A DNA stretch of 64,000 nt from Gammaproteobacteria bacterium 53_120_T64 (lineage in GTDB: Bacteria > Pseudomonadota > Gammaproteobacteria > Pseudomonadales > Porticoccaceae). The stretch's first letter is position 1; each line of letters starts with the position of its first letter. The DNA is taken from the NCBI GenBank assembly GCA_002162815.1, contig MAAT01000021.1, forward strand, positions 1 to 64,000. Direction: 5' to 3'. The notes under the pieces were generated by a model that saw only the letters and a list, made by a program, of their open reading frames with translations, ran no database searches and was not told the origin of the DNA. The position numbers and the translations under genes were made by a program. Positions 49,801 to 57,546 of the stretch are shown in pieces.

Positions 49801-50335
49801 TGCCAACCAGATCTTTGATGCGCTGACGGTCACCAACAACGGCATAGACAGTCGGCGTATCAATTTGGATATCCAGTTCGAGGTCAATTCAGCAAGACTC
49901 AGTGATACGACGCGGGAACAACTTCAGCAGCTTGGCGAAGCACTGAAACGTGTCGGAGCTAACACGTTCGAAATTGCTGGCCATACCGATAGCTCTGGTA
50001 GCAACAGTGCCAACCTTATACTCTCTCGCATGCGCGCCGCCAGCGTGCGAACCTATTTGCTGGATAACTTTGGGTTAAGCACCAGCAAACTAGCCGCAAC
50101 GGGATACGGTGAACGCTTCCCTCGTTCAGGGCGTGCAGCACAAGACCCGCTCAACCGCCGGGTTGAGGTTGTCAACCATGGCAAATGGATCTCTGTCAGT
50201 GAAATTGAAGCACAGGCTTCGAAAAAAGTGCGAGGAGAACAACGCAACACTGCGCCTACCCCCGCACGTCAGCAAATGAACAAAGATAAAAAACCTGCGG
50301 CCAAAAAATTGCAAAAACTCAATGATTATTTTTAG
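46877..50335 (+). CDS. Large secreted protein with VWA, PPC-like and OmpA C-terminal domains
   Basis: 1152 residues with a signal peptide (LVISVFLLALAVPSMGA). Residues 30-500 are unrecognised and contain two hydrophobic patches. The VWA domain (~525-690) keeps the MIDAS motif DNSGSM plus GGTNIREAL and LLSDGEDK. A pre-peptidase-C-terminal-like beta domain follows (~704-800, GSDIDLLLISPSG, PEPGRWKIRVQ). An OmpA-type peptidoglycan-binding domain (~990-1105) reads IQFEVNSARLSD, GHTDSSGSN and NRRVEVVN. It is therefore tethered to the cell wall with an adhesive domain. GGAG lies 10 bases upstream of the ATG. Last gene of the four-gene operon. Confidence 0.9.
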   Translation: MRKDLVVMRLVISVFLLALAVPSMGAQLLDSKDYTRLSKYGPYTIAVKIDNMSPENRTYYGSLPLFGNYTNGNVALISHIEAIQVTDQDGRVLSWVDASSILAKVLDLPVVSEPIIPGSYEFTNLKNGSHFLTPESFSMLLVGKIPIHMSQVRRVLYKAVILDAIALKEAKNVKAITITEGGLSTYAALASFGVVDASLSGGMGVYEQIRTISDTARALQHGSPTAAIAAKVSKRVGDSKLGQFSKGLGLLATSLEFASNYRDKQAVNAYLAEVANDLSLLISINDLRELIKNSPSHDPAMAQGIEDAIDELIKLSQSRFRQMATSGTHASIKAAPSLAALVGRSIATGGASLVIREFIELGVTLTEGTVDVLKISALVTLGEFMRGHLDVLTVGALVGITSATDISVRELKGLRRLISLEATARVYGFAWGERWSDANSIADFGKGIGLTIASLRASWSDQGVNKEDYLSQLRRRAEDYNEYMALMEQIPLSLKQIDDQCLYLEENQQDTQRLPSRCSHRGISQALLLLIDNSGSMKKNDPQYLRKVAVQKIIDIAPEGTKIGIIGFQNNASVIANPTQLDNYNGADRQQLRDSTDKIHHNGGTNIREALSLAAAQLQPGEITSIILLSDGEDKQWHGSPGNLPTDVTVHAIALSANADTQALRAVAQATGGRFDTAQSGRDLDRIFQTLFEQSTQQELNQFTQNSISPGENHMFSVDVEPGADAIYCKVDWPGSDIDLLLISPSGKRIDTAQAVNQGHGVERPTYDMIEIKHPEPGRWKIRVQAVDVDPNGETYTLRTSTSGDLRKAQWQVPTGTPAINDYTAIKIKMADTLWKQASVTVWDDQGQQLSRSDVATSVDGQVPLPVLNRAGMHRVQIVAQGITNEGHRVSRSFDQSIRFSKAVAQPKSKPQPVKPPQPVVERLRSMSLNAYLNQPQVAVSAGHQPSVALATATIKTQPDAKYEPPRRATTTTFNANQIFDALTVTNNGIDSRRINLDIQFEVNSARLSDTTREQLQQLGEALKRVGANTFEIAGHTDSSGSNSANLILSRMRAASVRTYLLDNFGLSTSKLAATGYGERFPRSGRAAQDPLNRRVEVVNHGKWISVSEIEAQASKKVRGEQRNTAPTPARQQMNKDKKPAAKKLQKLNDYF

Positions 50336-50385
50336 AACATCGAATCGTTGTTCGCATCTGAAACCGGTATGAAATGAAATTGTAA

Positions 50386-52320
50386 ATGGATAAGATCGGA
50401 CGTTATCAAATTCTTAAACCCCTGGGACAAGGCGGCTTCGGCGAGGTGTTCCTCGGCCACGACCCGGTGATGTGGCGATCAAGGTATTGCGTCACAAAGA
50501 TGAAAACCTGATCGCCTTCGCCAACAGCTCCGATGAAGAGGGGCTGGCCGTACTGCGGGAGCGCTTCCTGCGTGAGGCACGCATTCTGGCCCAACTCGAA
50601 GACAAGCTCTATATCGTCAACGCACTGGAGCTTGGTGAACTCGACGACGGCAGCCCCTGGTACACCATGCCGTTCGTGCCCAGATCACTGGCCGATGAAC
50701 TCGGCAAGGATATCTTCGACGAACACGCGCTGGCAGAGCTCAGTGATGCCAAGTAGCCCAAGGCGTTGACTGTTGACCGGGCGCTCGACCTGCTGGAACA
50801 GACCCTCAATGGCATGGCTCCCGCACATAAGGCCAGGCTGATCCACCGCGATATCAAACCCGCCAACATCCTGCTGACCGAGCGCGGCGAAATCCGTATC
50901 GCCGACTTCGGCATCGCCAAGGCTCCCGACGGGCAGCACTCCGCCGTCTCGCAACTTGGCATCGGTTCGCGCAATTACATGGCCCCGGAGCAGCGCGAGA
51001 GCACCAAACATGTCGATGCCCGCGCTGATGTCTACTCGCTTGCCGTACTGACCTACCAGATGCTGACCGGCAAGCTGCCCACGAGGCGCTACGCCGATCC
51101 CAACGACCACTGCGCCGCGCTCGGAAGTGCACTCAACAGGGTTATTCTCAAAGCGCGATCGGTAAATAAGTGCGGACGTTTTCAGGATGCCGCTGAGTTT
51201 AACGCGGTACTTAAGTCTGCCCGTTTGCAGCAACAACAAAGTGACAGTGACACCCAGACCTACACCGACGTCAGCCCCGCCACCACCAGTACGATCAGCC
51301 CACGATTGCAACCGCTGGCGCAGCTGATCGACAGACATTGCTAGAGCACGGCCAGCTTGACCCCAAGCAGGCCGAGATCAACGGCATGGCCCGGGACTGG
51401 TCCTGACCGAAGCACAACTCGACGCCCTGCAACAGCAGATTGAGGAACAGCTGGACGAATCATTGACCATCCTATGCAACCTGCTCGGGTTGATTAATGA
51501 ACAGGATCAGCAGCAAAATGAACGTCCGCTGGACGAACCTCAACGTCAGGCACTGAACCAGGTCGCCGCGCTGGTGGGCAAAGACAGACACTGGGACGAG
51601 CAACGCCTCAAAACGCCGTTGCCGCTCCGCGCAAGCTGGCCAAACCGCTGGCGACAGCCGCACTGACGGTATTCATCCTGACCGGTAGCTACGCCGGTTA
51701 CGACTATTACCAGGATCAGGATCAGCAGGCCGTGCAGAACGAAGCGACCGCCTGGCAGCAGGCGCAACGACTAAACAATGCCGACGGCTACCGGCTCTAT
51801 CTGCAAAGCTGGCCCCCCACCGGGTCTGCCGATGCTCTGCTCCTTAAAGAGCTGCACGCCGAATTCAGCGAACGCGATCAACATGCATGGACCAAGGCAA
51901 AAAAGCCAATAGAGCTTCCGTCTGCCAACGGAGTCAGAATGGGAGTACGCAGCAAGATCCGGCAGCACACCCGCCTACAGTTGGGGTAACAGTAGCGGCA
52001 ACGGCAACGGCAACGCCAACTGTGATGGCTGTAACGGTGGTTTTGATAACTCAAAAACCGCCCCGGTGAGCCACTACGCCGCAAACGCCTACGGTCTCTA
52101 CGATATGCACGGTAATGTCACGGAGTGGACAGCGAACATCTATTACAGCGATTACAACGGTGTACCAAGCGATGGCAGCGCCCCAGGCGAGGCGGACCGT
52201 GTTCACCGTGGCGGCTCTTGGTTCTACAATCCATACTTCTTGCGTTCGGCTGGCCGTAACTGGAGCAACCCGTCGAGTCGGAACTACAGTATCTGTTTCC
52301 GTCTCGTCCAGGATATTTAA
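50386..52320 (+). pseudogene. Broken Ser/Thr kinase - FGE/SUMF1 fusion gene (copy 3, DGR-type target)
   Basis: Begins MDKIGRYQILKPLGQGGFGE, loses frame near 50480 by a small deletion, resumes as VAIKVLRHKDENLIAFANSS, meets an in-frame TAG at 50754, then continues in the same frame with [26 protein letters not shown] and MAPEQRES to 51344. Further shifts follow, then a transmembrane segment (PLATAALTVFILTGSYAGYD) and, from 51919 in one clean frame of 134 codons, an FGE domain (RLPTESEWEYAARSG, YGLYDMHGNVTEW, RGGSW...). The original was a receptor-like kinase with an external FGE domain. The end resembles a DGR variable region. Confidence 0.88.
52200..52320 (+). repeat. Candidate DGR variable region at the 3' end of the FGE domain
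   Basis: The last 40 codons read VHRGGSWFYNPYFLRSAG, RNWSNPSSRNYSI and CFRLVQDI. FGE-type DGR targets typically end RGGSW-N-N-N...LRSA-N-R-N...N-P...-R-N...I-G-FRLV, with AAY codons in the template repeat replaced at variable sites. Here the constant positions fit and the variable ones are Phe, Tyr, Gly, Trp and Ser. No second (template) copy was seen in the window. Confidence 0.65.
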
Positions 52321-52403
52321 CTTTGATCTTTGTACTTTTTCACTTTATTCGATCCGGCGCGGCTGGTTCGCTATGACAGAGCCGTTCGGCGCAGCCGATC
52401 TGT

Positions 52404-52431
52404 TAGGGGGGCGCAAGGGGGCTCCCCCCTA
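52404..52431. repeat. GC-rich hairpin downstream of the variable region
   Basis: TAGGGGGG (52404-52411) pairs with CCCCCCTA (52424-52431) around a 12-base loop, 84 bases after the FGE stop. DGR target genes often carry a hairpin shortly after the variable region that raises mutagenic homing. It could instead be a terminator without T-tract. Confidence 0.5.
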
Positions 52432-52600
52432 TGTCGATTTAGCCACTATCAGCGCCTAATTTTGACCAGAGACCCACGAGTTACAGCCTTGTCACTACAC
52501 GGCTTCGAGGCAGCTTAGCGTGGTCAACATGGGTGCTGAACACTGTTCAAAATAGCGCGTTTATCAACAGAGATGACGCTAGATGGGGGCACCCATGCCC

Positions 52601-53230
52601 CTAACAGTCAGGAATTTTCACCATTTTAAGTTTCAAAACAGCATCATCCTGCTTCGAATTAAAAGCTCGTTCGAATACCGCCTCAAGCGATCTTGGCATC
52701 AAGCGTACAAGGCGGTATGTCCCGGCTGTCGATCCGGTTTGCAGTGCGTTTTCCTCCGACATCACCGCGCCTTGTACCAACCGCAGGTAGGGCGAGTAAT
52801 CGTCCAGCTTGATTGCTCCAGATGCGCTGGCGAACTGTAACCCTCCATCCGTTTTTAACAGCGCACTGATCATGCCATGACATTTGAGCTTGTCGTAGAT
52901 GACCTGGCGTTCTGCCTCGCTGTTAGGCCAGATAATTTCGGTCCAAGCAGGAGCAGAGACTCCCACAGAGGGGCTGTCAGGCTTTCGCTGTGGTATCGGT
53001 ATATCCAGTTTATTAACGTTCAATTGTTGAGGCGTGGTCTTTGCTTGCGGTTGGAGTACGGGAGGTGCGGGTAACTGCTGGACCTTGAGGGCGTGTTGTT
53101 TCTGGTCAGACTGATGCGACGGTTCCTCCGTGGTCGGTTTTGAAGTGGGACTCCAGATCGCCACCAGCAGCACCAAACCGATGGCACCGCTAGTAGCAAG
53201 ACTCCAACAGACATTGGTACGGTTATTCAT
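52601..53230 (-). CDS. TonB-like single-pass protein with proline-rich spacer
   Basis: 209 residues: N-terminal transmembrane helix (GAIGLVLLVAIWSP), a Pro/Gln-rich extended stretch (~55-110, PAPPVLQPQAKTTPQQ, DIPIPQRKPDSP), and a C-terminal domain (~115-209) with two conserved-looking cysteines (KLKCHG and IPDC at the end). The layout is TonB/TolA-like, although no TonB C-terminal motif is seen. Last gene of a leftward six-gene operon containing an ExbB-like gene. Confidence 0.65.
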   Translation of the reverse strand: MNNRTNVCWSLATSGAIGLVLLVAIWSPTSKPTTEEPSHQSDQKQHALKVQQLPAPPVLQPQAKTTPQQLNVNKLDIPIPQRKPDSPSVGVSAPAWTEIIWPNSEAERQVIYDKLKCHGMISALLKTDGGLQFASASGAIKLDDYSPYLRLVQGAVMSEENALQTGSTAGTYRLVRLMPRSLEAVFERAFNSKQDDAVLKLKMVKIPDC

Positions 53231-53263
53231 CGCTGGCTAATTCTATTGTCACTAAATACGCAC

Positions 53264-53791
53264 TTAATGTCCCAGCACTCGTAACGCCATCTGCTGCGAG
53301 ATCGTTTGCAGACGCTGGATCATGATGCTTTCTGATGTCTGCGCGGCGTTGACCTCTGATATTGATGCCGTCTCGGTATGACTCGCCAGTTGTGGGATTA
53401 CCATTGTCTCACTATGCCAACCAAGCAACGAATCCGACTGATCAATACCGCTGCGCTCGGAAGATGATAACTGCTGCTCAGCCACTAAAGATCGCTCTCG
53501 CAACGGGCCTGAATCCTGCCATCGCAGACGCTGAGTCAACTCATCCACCTGTTGCTGCAACGCTTGCAGTTGAACCTGCTGCGCCTCGTTGCCGATTAAC
53601 CTCTGCTCTAGGTGAGCCAGCTTTTCAGTCCATTGATGGGACATCTTCGCCAGAGTATCTGTGGCCGGTGCAATATTCTGTTGCGCCACGCCAGGTACGA
53701 CACTCAGCTGTTGCTGCACCCAGGGATGGTCCTTTAGCGCCAGATAACCGATGGCGGCCAGTACGGCGATATTAAAGATCAGATTACGCAT
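53264..53791 (-). CDS. Membrane-anchored coiled-coil protein
   Basis: 175 residues from ATG at 53791 (MRNLIFNIAVLAAIGYLAL), which has AAGGAG 8 bases upstream; the open frame to 53845 overlaps the preceding gene. One N-terminal transmembrane helix, then a Gln/Leu-rich coiled coil (QVQLQALQQQVDELTQRL). Probably a periplasm-spanning partner of the ExbB-like protein. Not recognised. Confidence 0.72.
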   Translation of the reverse strand: MRNLIFNIAVLAAIGYLALKDHPWVQQQLSVVPGVAQQNIAPATDTLAKMSHQWTEKLAHLEQRLIGNEAQQVQLQALQQQVDELTQRLRWQDSGPLRERSLVAEQQLSSSERSGIDQSDSLLGWHSETMVIPQLASHTETASISEVNAAQTSESIMIQRLQTISQQMALRVLGH

Positions 53792-53837
53792 GGCGATACT
53801 CCTTAGGGTTGTTGTCGTGTCTGTTTTGTTGCGCAGT

Positions 53838-54362
53838 TTAAACATGACGCAACCGTTTCTCGGTCAACGATAACCAGGCGCGTAACAACGCCGCTGTCGG
53901 CAGGCCAACCACGCTGGTCATAAAAGCCATCGAAAACTGCTCGGCCAGTACCCGGATCATCTCGGGTGCGTTATCGGCGCGCATCGGTTGCTCTGACAGG
54001 GAGCCAACACCAAGGCTGATCCCCAGCAAAGTGAAGGTCAGCGCCAACGTGGCGATCCCGGCAGCTGATTGCTGCCCTGCTTCAAACCAGAACTCGCACT
54101 GCACGGCGGTGCAATTCACGAGACGTTGGCGGCTGACGACAGCGGCCAATATCAGCAACACGTAGGCCATAATAAAAAGGTCGCCGAACAACACTTGCGC
54201 AGCAGCGATTAATTCGCCAGGTTGCCGGGTACTGACCGCGACAAGGGCCGCCATGAGGATAATCATCAAACCAAGAAGCCGACTGAGCGAGCGCCCCCAT
54301 GACGATGGCTCTACTGCGCAATCAGCGTCTATCGGCACGGGTTCACTTTTTGACTGACTCAT
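53838..54362 (-). CDS. ExbB/TolQ/MotA-like proton-channel protein
   Basis: 174 residues from ATG at 54362, overlapping the upstream stop by 4 bases (ATGA). Three transmembrane segments: LLGLMIILMAALVAVST, LFIMAYVLLILAAVVS, and a third pair split by a loop: ATLALTFTLLGISLGVG and EQFSMAFMTSVVGLPTAALL. The T-L-L-G-I-x-x-G ... A-F-x-T-S-V-V-G-L-P pattern is the MotA/TolQ/ExbB signature. With the ExbD-like and TonB-like genes, it suggests a proton-driven envelope machine. Confidence 0.75.
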   Translation of the reverse strand: MSQSKSEPVPIDADCAVEPSSWGRSLSRLLGLMIILMAALVAVSTRQPGELIAAAQVLFGDLFIMAYVLLILAAVVSRQRLVNCTAVQCEFWFEAGQQSAAGIATLALTFTLLGISLGVGSLSEQPMRADNAPEMIRVLAEQFSMAFMTSVVGLPTAALLRAWLSLTEKRLRHV

Positions 54363-54784
54363 GGCCGCCACCCTATCTGTGCCTGTAAAATCGACTGTGT
54401 TGTCAAATTCTGCTGATCCAGCCAATGTTCGATAATCAGTTTGCGTTTTTCACGCGAGGCATAGACCAAGAACGTCAAGTCATAGTTCGCAAAAGCGTTT
54501 CTAACCAGCGGTGATGTTGATGGGTTATTGGTCAGTCGCGCATCGCGAATAATCATCGGTTCCAGGACCTGCAGATTACGCCTGACGTCTTGGTATCTAC
54601 TGGTTACAGAACTTTCTTCCCTCGATGGTGATAACAGTATCTGCAACAATTGCGCCCGCTCGCGTTCAAGGTGCTCAAGGGTCGTCACCATCATATCCGA
54701 GCCGGCGTTGGCAGCTATCGATAGTAGGGACAGTAGGAGAGTCAAGGCGCTAGTTCGGCGCGCGGTATTAATTAGCGTTGTCAT
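54359..54784 (-). CDS. Small periplasmic protein of unknown function
   Basis: 141 residues; signal peptide (LTLLLSLLSIAANA) followed by a helical region (DMMVTTLEHLERERAQLLQI) and FANYDLTFLVYASREKRKLI. A ribosome site (GAGG) precedes the ATG. Coupled to the ExbB-like gene. Not recognised. Confidence 0.7.
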   Translation of the reverse strand: MTTLINTARRTSALTLLLSLLSIAANAGSDMMVTTLEHLERERAQLLQILLSPSREESSVTSRYQDVRRNLQVLEPMIIRDARLTNNPSTSPLVRNAFANYDLTFLVYASREKRKLIIEHWLDQQNLTTQSILQAQIGWRP

Positions 54785-54793
54785 GATTCCACC

Positions 54794-55675
54794 TCAATCG
54801 ATAAAGAGTTCGGTTATAATGGCTGGTGCATATCGCCGTGCCGCTACGATTCCTTCTTTAGTACCGTTCAACTGCCCCAGACTTAGTTCGTGTTCCAAGG
54901 CTTCGGCATCCAGGCTGACGAGCTGTGCCATTAAGGCCAGCATCTGTTCCTCCTGCTCGATTAACGCCAATTCGGTTTGTGATTGCAGGATCAGCTGACG
55001 GAGAAAATTCTCACGAGTTAGCGGATGCCCGTCGATCGATGACTCAAGGTTAAGCGAATGCTGTTGAATAGCGCGCTGCAGCGCTTTCATTTCTCCAAGA
55101 TTATCTCTATACGCATTCTGGTATGCCGTTGAGCCTTCCTGCTCAAAACCGTCACTCACCTCATCTACCATCGCCAGTGTCCGTTGTAATCGCTGCTGGG
55201 CGGCATGTTGCTGTGTCAGCAATTGTTGCGCTTGCGGTTGCTCATATAGCATCCGTCTACCCTGCTGTTGTTTATGCAGAATCTGCTGGTAAAGCTGCGA
55301 TCTCTTCTGCTGCGCTGAACGCCGCAATTTGAGCTGCTGTTTCATCAAGTCAACATAACCACTTTTTTCTGTAACCAGTTGAAAACGCGCATCCAGCTTT
55401 GCATCTCCTTCGGTTTCAGGAACAGTCTGTTTTAAACTTGTTAATTCAGCTGCTTTGACCTCAAGCTGCTGATCTAACCCTTTGAGTTCATTGCCCAAAG
55501 GTGAAACGCTAAAATCACGCTCCACGGCCTGCTCGATATATGCACTGGGTAGGGTAATCAACCGCTCGCTTGCAACAGGATTCCAACTCTCCTGAGTAGT
55601 AGACGCCGAGACATATTGACCGGTATAAGCCAATACTGTAGTGAGTATCCATAACGCTAGGCGTTGACGGTTCAT
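54794..55675 (-). CDS. Periplasmic coiled-coil protein
   Basis: 293 residues; signal peptide (LALWILTTVLAYTGQYVSA) and a long Gln/Leu/Glu-rich coiled coil (residues ~60-180, QQLEVKAAELTSLKQTV, QKRSQLYQQILHKQQQGRR). Periplasmic coiled-coil partners (TtpC/DUF3450 type) occur with ExbB-ExbD-TonB in Vibrio and Shewanella; this may be an analogue, though homology is not claimed. A very strong ribosome site (AAAGGAGG) precedes the ATG. Confidence 0.75.
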   Translation of the reverse strand: MNRQRLALWILTTVLAYTGQYVSASTTQESWNPVASERLITLPSAYIEQAVERDFSVSPLGNELKGLDQQLEVKAAELTSLKQTVPETEGDAKLDARFQLVTEKSGYVDLMKQQLKLRRSAQQKRSQLYQQILHKQQQGRRMLYEQPQAQQLLTQQHAAQQRLQRTLAMVDEVSDGFEQEGSTAYQNAYRDNLGEMKALQRAIQQHSLNLESSIDGHPLTRENFLRQLILQSQTELALIEQEEQMLALMAQLVSLDAEALEHELSLGQLNGTKEGIVAARRYAPAIITELFID

Positions 55676-55686
55676 GGTCGCCTCCT

Positions 55687-56196
55687 TTAATGGCTGAGCC
55701 AGTAAGATTTACGATTGAGCTCAGCATCCAGTGAACGCGAGATGTTCATCTGCTTGATGCGACTGTTTGGCAAGACGGAGTGGTTGATCAGTAGATCAAG
55801 ACTATCGACAACCGATGAGCCATCCGCCAGGTAAAGGTCTTGCCCCGGGTATTGTGATTGCATCTGTGTCATTGATTGCTGCGCAGCAGCGAAATCACCG
55901 GCACGAATAAAGTTCAATATCGCCAAAGCGCTGAGACGCTGATTATCAGCAGAAGCGACTGCATCCGCCCCGATACAGCGCTGGGCCAACAAAGCGGAGG
56001 CATGATATTTGGCGGCACTTTGCTGTTCGGATGCGTGAGCATCAAGCTGAAGCACCTGTTGCTGGCAATCTGCAAACGAAGATGTCTGCTCTTTCTGTTT
56101 GGGTGATAAATCCTGACAGCCTGCCAGGATTCCTAAGGCCGCACCCATCAACAGCGTGTTGATGCCATACACGCGAAGCGTCGTTAAGTTGTTCAT
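55687..56196 (-). CDS. Lipoprotein of unknown function (TPR-like)
   Basis: 169 residues from ATG at 56196, chosen because AAGGGG lies 6 bases upstream (an ATG two codons earlier touches that site). Lipobox GILAGCQD. The middle (HASALLAQRCIGADAV, ALAILNFIRAGDFAAAQQSM) has TPR-like helix pairs. First gene of the leftward operon 56.2-52.6 kb; 11 bases before the coiled-coil gene. Confidence 0.72.
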   Translation of the reverse strand: MNNLTTLRVYGINTLLMGAALGILAGCQDLSPKQKEQTSSFADCQQQVLQLDAHASEQQSAAKYHASALLAQRCIGADAVASADNQRLSALAILNFIRAGDFAAAQQSMTQMQSQYPGQDLYLADGSSVVDSLDLLINHSVLPNSRIKQMNISRSLDAELNRKSYWLSH

Positions 56197-56384
56197 AACC
56201 ATCCCCTTGAAAGCTGTTCAAGGGGGGGTATGAAATGACCAGGGCAGTTTTTAGTGTTTGAAAAGGGGGGCCTATGGTGCTAATGACGTCCGGTTACTGG
56301 AAAAAACATTGATACATCAGGCTGGTAAAATCTCCTCTAAAATGTCGGCAATGGGCGCTAAGCGGAATGATTACAGTTTTTCTA

Positions 56385-56625
56385 AAGTGAATCGCCCCGG
56401 GTTGATCGGAGGCTAATTTTCTTGAGAGGATTAGCTAATGAACAGACGACCTGGATATACCGAAGAAATACGTGAGCGCGCTATACGCTTGGTGCTAACA
56501 AGCGAACATGAACATTCGACCCGCTGGGGCGCTAGACAGTCGGTGGCTGCAAAAATTGGCTGCACACCCTAAACACTAAGAACATGGATCAACAAGATTG
56601 AGGTGGATTCGGGCGCGCAGCCTGG
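56385..56625 (+). mobile_element. IS3-family left end and broken OrfA
   Basis: A GC-rich end-like sequence (TGAATCGCCCCGGGTTGATC at ~56387) precedes an OrfA start at 56438 (MNRRPGYTEEIRERAIRLVL, TSEHEHSTRWGARQSVAAK, IGCTP) that hits a stop and resumes TLRTWINKIEVDSGAQPG. OrfB and the right end are missing. It marks the right-hand edge of the island. Confidence 0.8.
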
Positions 56626-56870
56626 GGTTACTACTGGTCAAGCTGTTCTGGTCAACGGGACAGGCCTCATCACTGGCCGATATTGCCCGACAGAACAAGA
56701 TCAACCCGACCTATGTTGGACGTATTTTACAACTGGCTTTTCTAGCGCCCGATATCATGACAAAAATCATTCAAGGTAAGGTACCGGAATATCTCACCTT
56801 GGAACGCCTCAAAGGTGTAGACCTGCCATTAGATTGGCAGATGCAACGCCGCCTGTTTCATCTCACCTGA
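56626..56870 (+). pseudogene. C-terminal fragment of a large serine-recombinase-associated protein
   Basis: VKLFWSTGQASSLADIARQ, NKINPTYVGRILQLAFLAPD and LTLERLKGVDLPLDWQMQRR resemble the helix-turn-helix C-terminal part of resolvase-type recombinases found on mobile elements (E-K-I-x-x-S-Y-V-x-R-x-L-x-L-x-x-L-A-P-D-I). The catalytic part is absent, replaced by the IS3 fragment. Confidence 0.65.
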
Positions 56871-57216
56871 CAACCCCGGTACATTATCGACACGCTCGTC
56901 ACTACGCACCGGCAAAAGCCGATTTGAGACACTTTCTTAAAAAGAAGGATAAACGGCCTATCAGCCGACTCATAAAGCCAGCAGAGACGCCAATGCGACT
57001 GAATAAAAAGCCCTCTTCATCACGCCCCCTGCGAACATAACCTGCGCCCGACACAATCCGCTAAATCATAAAAAGCGTCTCAAACACCCCGACAGTAAAT
57101 TCATCCCCCTGCAAGCCCCTGAAAATAGGCAAGAATTTAGAAATAAACTGCTATTTAAGGCTTAAACGAATGCATGGAGAGCTACAACTACGAAGAAAAT
57201 CTAGTACCAGACACAC
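56871..57216. other. Intergenic debris between recombinase fragment and tRNA-Ser terminator
   Basis: No coding frame recognised. It probably contains the junction of the island with the chromosome, but no direct repeat of the tRNA-Ser 3' end was seen here or near 25.5 kb by eye. Confidence 0.4.
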
Positions 57217-57244
57217 AAAAGCCCGCCTTTATGGGCGGGCTTTT
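57217..57244. terminator. Rho-independent terminator after tRNA-Ser
   Basis: gcccgcc (57221-57227) pairs with ggcgggc (57234-57240), flanked by AAAA and TTTT. It reads as a terminator on both strands and lies 50 bases past the tRNA-Ser 3' end. Confidence 0.88.
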
Positions 57245-57293
57245 GACTAAAGAAAAACCTATTACTGCATATACATCAATAGGTTAGACTATA

Positions 57294-57381
57294 TGGCGGT
57301 GAGGGAGGGATTCGAACCCTCGAAGCCTTACGACTTACACACTTTCCAGGCGTGCTCCTTCGGCCACTCGGACACCTCACC
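57294..57381 (-). tRNA. tRNA-Ser (GGA)
   Basis: 88 bases including the encoded CCA. Acceptor stem GGTGAGG / CCTCACC, anticodon loop CTGGAAA with anticodon GGA (plus-strand tcc at 57345-57347), a long class II variable arm and a T-loop GGTTCGAATCC. Its 3' end faces the accessory island, the usual orientation for tRNA-targeted integration. Confidence 0.95.
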
Positions 57382-57546
57382 GTAATGCATTCCACGCAAT
57401 ATTTAGACTTCAAACACCTCAGTCTGTGCCTGTGGAAGCGGCGGCCACTCTACCCAAATCGGGCTTAAAAGGCAATCTTGTTTTCGCTCTTCGCCACTTT
57501 AAATCCGTATTAACAACATCTATACCATTGCCGGCTGAGGCTTTAA

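Noticed and set aside
26792-56196. Type VI secretion system
   Set aside because: Kinase, FHA, PP2C and OmpA-type parts recall T6SS accessory genes, but no TssB/C, Hcp, VgrG, TssM or ClpV homologue is present.
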